Of a stretch of 11,838 bases of DNA, positions 5,180 through 11,676 are shown in pieces. The translations under genes and the position numbers were made by a program. The notes beneath the pieces are model-generated. The model was not told where the DNA came from. It worked only from the letters and a program-made list of their open reading frames with translations, and did no database searches. Origin of the DNA: Acidimicrobiia bacterium (GTDB taxonomy: Bacteria > Actinomycetota > Acidimicrobiia > Acidimicrobiales > JACDCH01); contig JACDCH010000011.1 in the NCBI GenBank assembly GCA_013694495.1, positions 1 to 11,838 on the forward strand. The letters are read 5' to 3'. Position 1 is the stretch's first letter. The number at the start of each line of letters is the position of its first letter.

Positions 5180-6021
5180 GCGAACGTCGTCGACAGCTGC
5201 ACTGTCTCCCCGGGGAGCATCCCCCGAGTGATCGGGTCCACCGCAGTCGCGGAGGCGTCCCTCGTGGCGTGCACGATGAAGCGGCTCGTGACCTGCCAGT
5301 AGTCAGGCGTCGTGTTCGTCGAGCCGAACCCGAGGACGTACGCACCGAACTGCGGGTCGTCGTCGACGATCGTCGCCAGCGCTACTTGGCCGTAGAGCGT
5401 GAAGGCCACGGGATCGGCCTCGACCATCGTGCCGTCGGGACGGACGACGAACGGGATGACCGTGAGGGTGCTTCCGCCGGGGTTCCAGTAGTTGCCGCTG
5501 TCGATCACCATCTCGAAGGACAGCGCTCCGTCCGCATCGCTGACGAACGGCGACGGGCCCTGCTCGCCTTGGAGGCCGGGGGAGCCGGGCACGCCCTGCT
5601 CGCCCGGGAGCCCGGTCGAGCCGGGTATGCCCTGCGGGCCTGGAAGCCCGCTCGCTCCCTGCTCGCCGGCAAGCTCGGTCGGCGTGAGGCCGCCGACGGT
5701 GGCGGCGTCCACGATCGGACCGGTGTCCGGGTCAGCGCCGCTCAGGCGGTGCAGGAACGATGCGACCTGGGCTCGGGTGACCTCGTCGGTCGGGCAGAAG
5801 TTGCCGGCGTCGTCGCAGCCGAGCGTGATGCCGTTCGCGGCCGCCCAGGCGATCGCATCGGCGTGCACCGATTCCTCGGGCACGTCGCCAAAGGCCTGGA
5901 CCGCGACGGCGGCGGACACCGACGACGCGCAGAGGAGGAGCCCGGCGACGGTCGCCGCGCCGAACGTCAGGCGCCCGGCCGCGGTGGAACGGGGCGGGCG
6001 GTGGTCGGTGGTTCGAGGCAT
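5155..6021 (-). CDS. Exported protein with one SLH motif and a collagen-like region
   Basis: 288 residues from ATG 6021; an in-frame ATG at 6075 would add 18 residues. I prefer 6021 because it gives a compact signal peptide: a basic n-region MPRTTDHRPPRS, a hydrophobic core FGAATVAGLLLCASSV, and cleavage near VSA/A or VQA/F. Directly after comes one SLH motif (FGDVPEESVHADAIAWAAANG, then CPTDEVTRAQVASFLHR), which normally helps anchor proteins to the cell wall. Next, 13 consecutive Gly-X-Y triplets (nt 5551-5667) form a short collagen-like stalk, followed by a C-terminal domain of about 130 residues rich in beta-type sequence that I do not recognise. Two Cys flank the SLH loop (GCDDAGNFCP). 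Likely a surface protein with the unknown domain displayed outward. A single SLH repeat is fewer than the usual three, so anchoring may be weak. It is monocistronic and convergent to the PemK-like gene. Confidence 0.82.
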   Translation of the reverse strand: MPRTTDHRPPRSTAAGRLTFGAATVAGLLLCASSVSAAVAVQAFGDVPEESVHADAIAWAAANGITLGCDDAGNFCPTDEVTRAQVASFLHRLSGADPDTGPIVDAATVGGLTPTELAGEQGASGLPGPQGIPGSTGLPGEQGVPGSPGLQGEQGPSPFVSDADGALSFEMVIDSGNYWNPGGSTLTVIPFVVRPDGTMVEADPVAFTLYGQVALATIVDDDPQFGAYVLGFGSTNTTPDYWQVTSRFIVHATRDASATAVDPITRGMLPGETVQLSTTFAYGPGLVP

Positions 6022-6160
6022 GGGCGTCCGATCCGGAGCTCGTGATGCGCCGATGGTTCGCCGCGTGGTCGCCATCGGCCTCGGCGGTGCAGGTGCTGCA
6101 GGCCGGGCGCGGAGTTGTGGCGCTGTTGTCGAACGCCAAACGGCTGACGGCGCGGGCTCC

Positions 6161-6166
6161 TAGCCT
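6161..6166 (+). promoter_or_regulatory. Leaderless -10 box (TAGCCT) for the PPOX operon
   Basis: TAGCCT fits TANNNT and ends 6 nt before ATG 6173, and no Shine-Dalgarno is present in between (CCGGCC). This is the geometry of a leaderless mRNA. No clear -35 hexamer is seen at 16-19 bp. It would drive the four-gene run to 10244. Confidence 0.5.
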
Positions 6167-6172
6167 CCGGCC

Positions 6173-6607
6173 ATGAGCTACCGAGACGCTCCAGACGGTT
6201 GGTGGCAGGCGTTCGTGCAAGCCGAGCCGGCCCGCACCGCGAAGCTCGCCATCGTCCGTGCGGACGGCTCGCCCCACGTGGCTCCGGTGTGGGTCGACGT
6301 CGACGGTGACGACGTGCTCTTCACGACGTCGGCCGGCACGATCAAGGGCAAGGCCATCCTCCGCGACCCCAGGGTGAGCCTGTGCTGGGACGACGAGCGG
6401 CCGCCGTTCAGCTTCGTCACCGTCGCGGGCACGGCGACCACGTCGACCGATCCCGACGAGATTCTGTCGTGGTCCACCCGCATCGCCGGTCGCTACATGG
6501 GCGCCGAGCTGGCGGACGCCTACGGCCGGCGCAACGCGGTGCCGCCCGAGATGGTCGTGCGGGTCACCCCGACGAAGGTCGTGGCCAAGGTGGACGTCGC
6601 CTCATGA
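6173..6607 (+). CDS. PPOX-class, probably F420-dependent, flavin/deazaflavin oxidoreductase
   Basis: 144-residue split-barrel protein of the pyridoxamine-phosphate-oxidase-like fold. Features: RTAKLAIVRADGSPHVAPVWVDVDGDD, then VLFTTSAGTIKGKAILRDPRVSLCWDDE, PPFSFVTVAGTA, and a C-terminal half with RYMGAELADAYGRRN and MVVRVTPTKVVAKV. The TA.la.vr.DGsPhv.PVWvd and T..gt.KgrnL..dprVal patterns match the actinobacterial PPOX class F420-dependent group (TIGR03618-type, related to Rv1155/Rv2074). These proteins bind F420, FMN or heme-derived ligands as homodimers, and many have no known substrate. First gene of an operon: its TGA overlaps the ATG of the FAD enzyme (6604-6607). Start set by the leaderless -10 at 6161. 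Confidence 0.85.
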   Translation: MSYRDAPDGWWQAFVQAEPARTAKLAIVRADGSPHVAPVWVDVDGDDVLFTTSAGTIKGKAILRDPRVSLCWDDERPPFSFVTVAGTATTSTDPDEILSWSTRIAGRYMGAELADAYGRRNAVPPEMVVRVTPTKVVAKVDVAS

Positions 6608-8241
6608 GGTCGCGGGCGGAACGCCGCCGGAACTGGTGGGGGTGGGGCTACGACGACGCGGCCATGACCGACGAGCAGGTCGCGTCGCTTGGTCGCGCCG
6701 TGGCCGACCGTCTGGGCACGGAGGTGACGCCGGCGCCGGCGCCCCGGCTGGAGGACGTCTCGCTCCCCGCGTGCCGCATCGACCCCCCCGCCGCCCTTGC
6801 GCCGCTCTGCCGCGACGACGACCGCGACCGGGCGCTGCACACCTACGGGCGCAGCTACCGCGACGTCGTGCGCGGCTTCCGGCGCGAGCACCCGCACCCG
6901 CCGGATCTCGTCGCCCATCCCGAGAACGAGGCCGACGTCGTCGCCCTGCTCGACTGGTGCGGCTCGTCGGGCTACGCCGCGCTGCCGTTCGGCGGCGGTT
7001 CGTCGGTCGTCGGCGGCGTCGAAGCGGTCGGCCTGCGAGAGCGCTATGCGGGCGTCGTCTCCGTCGACCTCACCGCGCTCGACCGGGTGCTAGAGATCGA
7101 CCGGGTGAGCCGAGCGGCTCGCATCCAGGGCGGCGCCCTCGGCCCCGTCCTCGAGGACCAGCTCCGGCCCGAGGGGCTCACCCTCCGGCACTTCCCCCAG
7201 AGCTTCGAGGTGTCGACCCTCGGCGGTTGGCTGGCGACGCGCTCGGGCGGTCACTTCGCCACGCTCTACACGCACATCGACGACCTCGTGGAGTCGATGC
7301 GGGTCGTCACGCCCACCGGCATCAGCGAGTCGCGGCGGCTGCCCGGGAGCGGCGCGGGGCCGTCGCCCGACCGGTTGTTCCTCGGCAGCGAGGGGTCGCT
7401 CGGGATCATCACCGAGGCGTGGATGCGCCTGCAGGACCGGCCCCGGTGGCGGGGCTCGGCGGGCGTGCGCTTCGACTCGTTCGCGGCGGGGTCCGAGGCG
7501 GTGCGGGCGCTGTCGCAGTCCGGCCTCTTCCCCACGAACTGCCGCCTGCTCGACGCCGGCGAGGCCCTCGTCAACGCGGGCGTCGCCGACGTCGTGGACG
7601 GCGGGGCGCTGTGTGTCCTCGGCTTCGAATCGGCCGACCACCCGGTCGGTCCGTGGCTCGAGCGGGCGCTCGAGCTCGTGGCCGACTACGGCGGCACGGT
7701 CCCCGAGGGCGAGGTCCGCCTTCGCGACGACGGGGCCGCCGGCGCCGGGTCGGGCGGGGCTCGGGGCGGCGCCGAGGGCGCGTGGCGCGGCGCGTTCGTG
7801 CGGGCGCCGTACACGCGCGACGGGCTCGTGCGCTGCGGCGTCATCGTCGAGACGTTCGAGACGGCCTGCACGTGGGACCGCTTCCCTGCGCTGCACGCCT
7901 CGGTCACCGAGGCGGTCGAGGCCGCCCTCGCCGAGGTGTGCGGTGGGGGCTGGGTCACCTGCCGGTTCACCCACGCCTACCCGGACGGCTGCGCCCCGTA
8001 CTTCTCGGTGCTGGCACCCGGCCGGCCCGGCGACGAGCTCGCTCAGTGGGCCGAGATCAAGGCCGCGGCGGCCGAGGCGCTCCTCGCCGCGGGCGGCACG
8101 ATCACCCACCACCACGCCGTCGGTCGCGACCACGATCCCTGGTACCGGCGCCAGCGGCCGGAGGTGTTCGGGCGGGCGTTGGCCGCCGCGAAGCGGGAGC
8201 TGGATCCCGCCGGGATCCTCAACCCGGATGTGGTGATCTAG
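6604..8241 (+). CDS. FAD-binding oxidase of the alkyldihydroxyacetonephosphate synthase type
   Basis: 545 residues. The N-terminal RRNWWGWGYDD and HTYGRSYRDVVRG (79-91) are typical of AGPS-like proteins. The VAO/PCMH FAD domain spans about 100-280: PENEADVVALLDWC, PFGGGSSVVGG (128-138), FPQSFEVSTLGGWLATRSGGH (198-217) and GSEGSLGIITEAW (261-273). The C-terminal FAD-oxidase domain contains FVRAPYTRDGL (398-408), TCRFTHAYPDGCAPYFSV (452-469) and the HHH motif in GGTITHHHAVGRDH (497-510), which in AGPS is part of the active site, and ends LDPAGILNPDVVI. In eukaryotes AGPS exchanges an acyl for an alkyl chain in ether-lipid synthesis; bacterial homologues are mostly uncharacterised and may act on other substrates. 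A Gly/Ala-rich insert at 376-392 looks like a loop. ATGA coupling to the PPOX gene; the MFS gene follows after 9 nt. Confidence 0.9.
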   Translation: MRSRAERRRNWWGWGYDDAAMTDEQVASLGRAVADRLGTEVTPAPAPRLEDVSLPACRIDPPAALAPLCRDDDRDRALHTYGRSYRDVVRGFRREHPHPPDLVAHPENEADVVALLDWCGSSGYAALPFGGGSSVVGGVEAVGLRERYAGVVSVDLTALDRVLEIDRVSRAARIQGGALGPVLEDQLRPEGLTLRHFPQSFEVSTLGGWLATRSGGHFATLYTHIDDLVESMRVVTPTGISESRRLPGSGAGPSPDRLFLGSEGSLGIITEAWMRLQDRPRWRGSAGVRFDSFAAGSEAVRALSQSGLFPTNCRLLDAGEALVNAGVADVVDGGALCVLGFESADHPVGPWLERALELVADYGGTVPEGEVRLRDDGAAGAGSGGARGGAEGAWRGAFVRAPYTRDGLVRCGVIVETFETACTWDRFPALHASVTEAVEAALAEVCGGGWVTCRFTHAYPDGCAPYFSVLAPGRPGDELAQWAEIKAAAAEALLAAGGTITHHHAVGRDHDPWYRRQRPEVFGRALAAAKRELDPAGILNPDVVI

Positions 8242-8250
8242 AACAGAGAG

Positions 8251-9591
8251 GTGCAAACAGCCGGGGACACGCTGGTCGAGGACGCGGTCGAGGTCGGGGT
8301 CGCGTTCGAGCCGCGCGACGACAAGTACCTGAAGCTCCTGCTGTGGCTGCTCGTGTCGGCCACGTTCTTCGAGGGCTACGACGGCGCCATCCTCGCCCTG
8401 CTCCTGGCCGACATCCAGAGCACGTTCGCGGTGAGCGAGGCGACGCTCGGTGTCATCCGCATCCCGATCGAGCTCGGCCTGGCCGCGGCGTTCTTCGTCG
8501 CCCGCCTGGCCGACCGGTGGGGGCGCAAGCCGCTCCTCCTGTATTCGGTGGTCGGCTACACGGTCTTCACCGCGCTGACCGCGCTCAGCTGGGACATCTG
8601 GAGCTTCACGTTCTTCCAGTTCGCCAGCCGGGTGTTCCTGGGCGCCGAGTACGCGGTGGCGGTCACGATGATCGTCGAGGAGTACCCGGCGATCCGCCGG
8701 GGGCGAGCGCTCGGTGTGCTGCTCACGTTTGCGGCGATGGGCACGATCGCCGTCGGGCTGCTGCTCGGCCTCGGGCTGCAGGACGGGCCCCTCGAGTGGC
8801 GGGCGTTCTACCTCGTCGGGCTGTTGCCGCTCCTGCTGCTGTCGGTGTTCCGCCGCAAGCTGCTCGAGACCCGGCGGTTCGAGATCGCCCGGGAGACGGG
8901 CGCAGTGGTGGGGGACCGCACGCCGTTCCTCGAGCCGTGGCGGGCGGCGAACCGGCGCAACCTCGTGCTCGTCGGGCTGTTCCACATGCTGCGGTCGATC
9001 CCGCTGTTCGGCTCCACCGCCTGGTGGGCGTTCTACGCCGAGCGCGAGCGGGGCTTCACCTCGGGCGAGATCGCCTTCTACATCATCTGCGCCTACGGCC
9101 TCGGCTGCGTCGGCTACTACCTCTGCGGCAGGTCCATGGAGCGCTTCGGGCGTCGTCCCACCGCATTCGTGTACGCCGTCGGCGCCATCGCCTTCGCCGA
9201 GCTCCTGTTCCAGACGACGTCACGGCCGCTGTCGTTCATCGGGCTGCTGTTCGCCGTGTTCTTCGGCCTCGGGATGGGCCCCGTGATGAGCGCCTATGCG
9301 ACGGAGCTGTTCCCGACCGAGATCCGGGGCCAGGCCGCGGCCTGGATCCGCAACCTCTTCGAGATCGCCGGCTACGTGTTCGGCCCGGCCATCGTCGGCA
9401 TCCTCGGCGACCACGCCACCGGCGCGGTGGGCAACGTCGGCGACACCGTCTCGTTGCTGATGCTCCTACAGCTCCCGACGTTGTGGCTCATCGCCCGCTA
9501 CCTGCCCGAGACCAGGGGCATGGAGCTCGAGGAGGTCTCGGGGCCGACGGCGGCGTCGGTGCCCCCGCCGGCCGAGGTGGTGGCCCCGTGA
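8251..9591 (+). CDS. MFS transporter (metabolite:H+ symporter-like)
   Basis: 446 residues with about 12 hydrophobic segments and a hydrophilic central loop at about 203-237. TM1 carries FFEGYDGAILALLL (39-52), similar to the GYD motif of aromatic-acid/metabolite:H+ symporters. The cytoplasmic loop after TM2 carries motif A as ARLADRWGRKP (84-94), its half-repeat is RSMERFGRRP (294-303), and YATELFPTEIRG (349-360) and LPETRG (418-423) are sugar/organic-acid MFS signatures. Expected role: proton-coupled transport of an organic acid or similar metabolite across the inner membrane. GTG at 8251, 9 nt after the preceding stop, with AGAGAG as a weak ribosome site. Its TGA overlaps the GTG of the next gene. 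Context suggests its cargo is a substrate or product of the AGPS-like and PPOX flavoproteins; the identity cannot be read from sequence. Confidence 0.9.
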   Translation: MQTAGDTLVEDAVEVGVAFEPRDDKYLKLLLWLLVSATFFEGYDGAILALLLADIQSTFAVSEATLGVIRIPIELGLAAAFFVARLADRWGRKPLLLYSVVGYTVFTALTALSWDIWSFTFFQFASRVFLGAEYAVAVTMIVEEYPAIRRGRALGVLLTFAAMGTIAVGLLLGLGLQDGPLEWRAFYLVGLLPLLLLSVFRRKLLETRRFEIARETGAVVGDRTPFLEPWRAANRRNLVLVGLFHMLRSIPLFGSTAWWAFYAERERGFTSGEIAFYIICAYGLGCVGYYLCGRSMERFGRRPTAFVYAVGAIAFAELLFQTTSRPLSFIGLLFAVFFGLGMGPVMSAYATELFPTEIRGQAAAWIRNLFEIAGYVFGPAIVGILGDHATGAVGNVGDTVSLLMLLQLPTLWLIARYLPETRGMELEEVSGPTAASVPPPAEVVAP

Positions 9592-10244
9592 GCGGCGTCG
9601 ACGAGGAGCTCGTCGCGCTGCGGCGACCGTTCCGGCTCGGGGTGCTCGCCTGCCTGGCCGCCATCATCTGCCTGGGCGGCGTGGTGGCCGCCTTCGGCAC
9701 CCCCGCCGACCGGGCCGCCGGTGTGGCGGAGCGCTGGCTCACGGCCGTGTCCGACTCCACCCGCGAGGGCCTGGCCGACGACGCCGCAGTCCGGGCCGAG
9801 GAAGCGGGCGCGAGCGTGCGCCTGGCGGAGCAGGCCGGGCTGATCGCGCCGGGCGCGACCGGCGAGGCGAAGTCGGCGTTCGAGGACATCAGGGTGGGGC
9901 GGGAGACGCCCGCCGGCTCGATCGACGGCGAGGAGGTGGTGCGGGTGCCCTTCGTCGTCACGCCCCGCGACCTCGAACCCGTCAGCGCCCACGTGTTCCT
10001 CAGCCGGGCGCCCGGCGGCACCTGGCAGGTGCTCGGCGTGCAGCCGCCGGGCGAGGCGAACGTGGTGCTCGAGCGCGTCGCCGTCGGCTCCGAGATCGAG
10101 GTCGCAGGCCCTGGCCCGGTCGTCGTCGACCGCCCCGCCCGGGCACCGATCGCGCTGTTCGTCGGCGCCCTCGGCGTCGGCGTCGTCATCACGGCGCTGT
10201 GCTCGGTGGCCATCCGCGCCGCCACCCCGAAGCCCCTCTCCTGA
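9588..10244 (+). CDS. Two-TM membrane protein with extracytoplasmic domain, unknown function
   Basis: 218 residues, GTG start overlapping the MFS stop (GTGA, 9588-9591). One TM helix at about 15-37 (FRLGVLACLAAIICLGGVVA) and a second at about 187-208 (PIALFVGALGVGVVITALCS) frame a soluble region of about 150 residues. That region contains an acidic helical part (AERWLTAVSDSTREGLADDA) and a beta-rich part (EEVVRVPFVVTPRDLEPVSAHVFLSR, then GTWQVLGVQPP). With positive residues at both ends (LRRPFR; RAATPK), N-in/C-in topology is likely, so the middle faces outside. I do not recognise a family. The beta part resembles small export-associated or SnoaL/NTF2-like extracytoplasmic domains only in a general way. 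Last gene of the 6173-10244 operon, so probably a partner of the transporter. Confidence 0.75.
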   Translation: MSGVDEELVALRRPFRLGVLACLAAIICLGGVVAAFGTPADRAAGVAERWLTAVSDSTREGLADDAAVRAEEAGASVRLAEQAGLIAPGATGEAKSAFEDIRVGRETPAGSIDGEEVVRVPFVVTPRDLEPVSAHVFLSRAPGGTWQVLGVQPPGEANVVLERVAVGSEIEVAGPGPVVVDRPARAPIALFVGALGVGVVITALCSVAIRAATPKPLS

Positions 10245-10245
10245 A

Positions 10246-10288
10246 CCCGCGGTCACCTCCCATGCTGGGCGTGGGTTCCGACCGCGGG
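10246..10288. terminator. Nested hairpin after the operon (terminator or leader structure)
   Basis: Outer stem CCCGCGGTC / GACCGCGGG (9 bp, 10246-10254 / 10280-10288) encloses a 4x4 internal loop and an inner stem CCCATGC / GCGTGGG (7 bp with one wobble) capped by TGG. It begins one base after the stop of the membrane protein gene, which suits transcription termination, although no T-run follows. It also lies 93 nt ahead of the small gene at 10382 and could belong to its leader. Confidence 0.5.
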
Positions 10289-10381
10289 GTTCGCAGGGCG
10301 GCGTCGCTGGTTCACCTCACCTTGCCCTCAAGAGGTCCTTCCGCCGGACCGACAATCAGTGCAACGAGGAGAGACATCGAC

Positions 10382-10561
10382 ATGGACACCACGACCGTTC
10401 CCTGGATCCCGACCACCGACGAGGTGCGGCGCATCGTCGCCGACCTCCGCCCCGTGTTCGACGAGTGCGTCGCCCGGTCTCGCCGCCTGCTCGGCACCCC
10501 CGAGGGCGACACGCACGACCCGCACGACACGGCCGACTCGTCCCACCGGACGGCCGCCTGA
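10382..10561 (+). CDS. Small hydrophilic protein (59 aa), unknown
   Basis: ATG at 10382 has a strong ribosome site (GAGGAGAGA, 10366-10374, 7 nt spacing), which decides this start over upstream in-frame codons such as ATG 10262. Residues 12-41 (DEVRRIVADLRPVFDECVARSRRLLG) form one likely amphipathic helix. The tail is Asp/His/Thr-rich and probably disordered (DTHDPHDTADSSH). One Cys, no membrane segment. I do not recognise it. It stands alone between the nested hairpin and the next small gene, which has its own -10. A real gene is supported by the ribosome site and third-position GC; its function is unknown. Confidence 0.65.
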   Translation: MDTTTVPWIPTTDEVRRIVADLRPVFDECVARSRRLLGTPEGDTHDPHDTADSSHRTAA

Positions 10562-10570
10562 CCGGACGGG

Positions 10571-11497
10571 TTAGCCTGCCCGGTCCATGAAGAAGCTCCT
10601 CCTGCTCCTCGTGCTCGCCGCTCTTGCCGCCGTTGCGGCCAAGAAGGTCCGCCACGCCTGACGGGCGCGGTCGAGGGTGCCAGGGGGAGGGGGCGGCGGC
10701 ACCACCGGGATCGTCCGCCGCAGGTACCAGAAGGTGACGGTGCCGGCGATGACGGCCACGAGCCCGCCGCCGACAGCGACCGACTGCGCAGCGTCCGGTC
10801 GAGGGATGCGGTCGCGCAGGCGCACCGGGCGCACGAAGGAGCGGATCTCCCACTCGCGCTCGCGGGCGATGCGGAGGAGCTCGCGGTCGGGGTTCACGGC
10901 GACGGGGTGGCCGACGGCGGCCAGCATCGGCTCGTCGGTAGCGGAGTCGGAGTAGGCCGAGCTCGTCGCCAGGTCGAAGCCCTTCGCCTCGGCCAGCGCC
11001 ACCATGGCCACCACCTTCTCGGCGCCGTAGCAGTAGCGGTCGACCTCGCCCGTGTACCGGCCGTCGACGCCGACCCGGGGGATCGTGGCCAGGTAGCCGT
11101 CCACCCGGAGGTGCTCCGCCAGGGGGGCCACGATCTCCTCGGGTGACGCCGACACGAGGTAGACCGGCTCACCGGCGGCCTGGTGGGCGGCGATGAGGTC
11201 GAGGGCCTCGGCGTAGACGATCGGCTCGATCACCTCCTCGATCGCGTCCCGGGCGATGCGGCGCACGGTGTCGCGGTCCCACCCCGCCGTGAGGCGCAGC
11301 ACGTTGTCGCGCATCCGGGCGAGCTTGGCCTCGTCGGCGCCGAACCACACGTAGACCAGCTGGCCCGCCAGCGCCCGCAGCAGCAGCCACCGCGAGATGA
11401 GGCCCTCCCGGTAGAGCGGGCGGCCCATCGCGACCATCGACGCCTTGGCGATGACGGTCTTGTCGAGGTCGAAGAACGCGGCGGGCCTCCGGTCCAT
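10571..11497 (-). CDS. HAD-IB family phosphatase with C-terminal membrane anchor
   Basis: 308 residues. HAD core of the SerB-like IB subfamily: motif I FFDLDKTVIA (Asp10, Asp12), motif II LVSASPEE (Ser116), motif III GAEKVVAM (Lys161), motif IV YSDSATDEPML (Asp184, Asp188), then VGHPVAVNPDRELLRIAREREW, a signature of the TIGR01490-type HAD-IB proteins. All catalytic residues are present, so phosphomonoesterase activity on a small phosphate ester is expected, substrate unknown. After the catalytic part comes one TM helix (about 239-259), a hexaproline stretch, and a basic tail that lies antisense to the 24-aa peptide gene. ATG at 11497 is supported by a TAGGGT -10 ending 7 nt upstream. It is divergent from a CpaE/Ssd-like gene, the same arrangement as M. 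tuberculosis Rv3661 and Rv3660c. Confidence 0.9.
   Translation of the reverse strand: MDRRPAAFFDLDKTVIAKASMVAMGRPLYREGLISRWLLLRALAGQLVYVWFGADEAKLARMRDNVLRLTAGWDRDTVRRIARDAIEEVIEPIVYAEALDLIAAHQAAGEPVYLVSASPEEIVAPLAEHLRVDGYLATIPRVGVDGRYTGEVDRYCYGAEKVVAMVALAEAKGFDLATSSAYSDSATDEPMLAAVGHPVAVNPDRELLRIAREREWEIRSFVRPVRLRDRIPRPDAAQSVAVGGGLVAVIAGTVTFWYLRRTIPVVPPPPPPGTLDRARQAWRTFLAATAARAASTRSRRSFFMDRAG
10572..10577 (+). promoter_or_regulatory. Leaderless -10 box (TAGCCT) for the 24-aa membrane peptide
   Basis: TAGCCT, identical to the box at 6161, ends 9 nt before ATG 10587, and no Shine-Dalgarno lies between (GCCCGGTCC). It also overlaps the stop of the opposite-strand HAD gene. Confidence 0.45.
10587..10661 (+). 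CDS. Tiny hydrophobic membrane peptide (24 aa)
   Basis: MKKLLLLLVLAALAAVAAKK followed by VRHA and TGA: two lysines, a Leu/Ala/Val helix of about 16 residues and a basic end, the form of a single-pass small membrane protein. A TAGCCT box 9 nt upstream gives it a leaderless promoter geometry. It reads in a GC-biased frame and lies wholly antisense to residues 279-304 of the HAD-IB gene. Its N-terminus resembles the short DLW-39-type actinobacterial peptides (MKKLLLL...), but the DLW tail is absent, so I do not assign that family. It is too short to be sure from sequence alone. Confidence 0.5.
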   Translation: MKKLLLLLVLAALAAVAAKKVRHA

Positions 11498-11504
11498 GGG
11501 CCCG

Positions 11505-11510
11505 ACCCTA
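11505..11510 (-). promoter_or_regulatory. Leaderless -10 box (TAGGGT) for the HAD-IB gene
   Basis: On the minus strand TAGGGT fits TANNNT and lies 7 nt before ATG 11497. GTGACC (11530-11535) is a possible -35, 19 bp upstream. Together they give a plausible leaderless promoter in the divergent region. Confidence 0.5.
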
Positions 11511-11545
11511 CGGCTCGACCCCTTTCCACGGTCACACCCCCCGGG

Positions 11546-11574
11546 TACAGTTCACCGACCGGTCACCCACCGGT
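11546..11574 (+). promoter_or_regulatory. Possible promoter and paired ACCGGT operator in the divergent region
   Basis: TACAGT (11546-11551) is a -10-like box facing the CpaE/Ssd gene, with only a weak -35 (TTCCAC, 16 bp upstream). Just after it, two copies of the palindrome ACCGGT (11558-11563 and 11569-11574) are spaced 11 bp apart, one helical turn, a layout compatible with a repressor operator. The motif is short and the genome GC-rich, so chance is quite possible. Confidence 0.3.
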
Positions 11575-11676
11575 TCTCGCCGCCCCGGCGGTCCCGCCCG
11601 CAGCAGCCGATCCCGGCGCCGCGCGGCTCCCGTCGAGCGATCGCCGCTCGCGACGCATCCCTCTCGGGAGGCGCTC

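Noticed and set aside
5551..5667. Repetitive stretch as possible tandem DNA repeat or CRISPR-like array
   Set aside because: The periodicity is 9 nt and in frame, encoding Gly-X-Y triplets of the SLH protein; there are no spacers.
7090..8985. Minus-strand frame of about 630 codons opposite the FAD enzyme and MFS transporter
   Set aside because: Shadow frame: charged low-complexity translation with no motif, while the plus strand encodes two clear protein families.
6636..10244. Plus-strand open frame of about 1200 codons across the FAD enzyme and MFS genes
   Set aside because: Only its last part (from 9588) is real. The rest is Arg/Pro-rich out-of-frame translation of the two recognised genes.
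10199..10561. Longer N-terminal version of the 59-aa protein starting upstream
   Set aside because: The longer frame runs through the preceding gene end and the nested hairpin, while a strong ribosome site sits just before ATG 10382.
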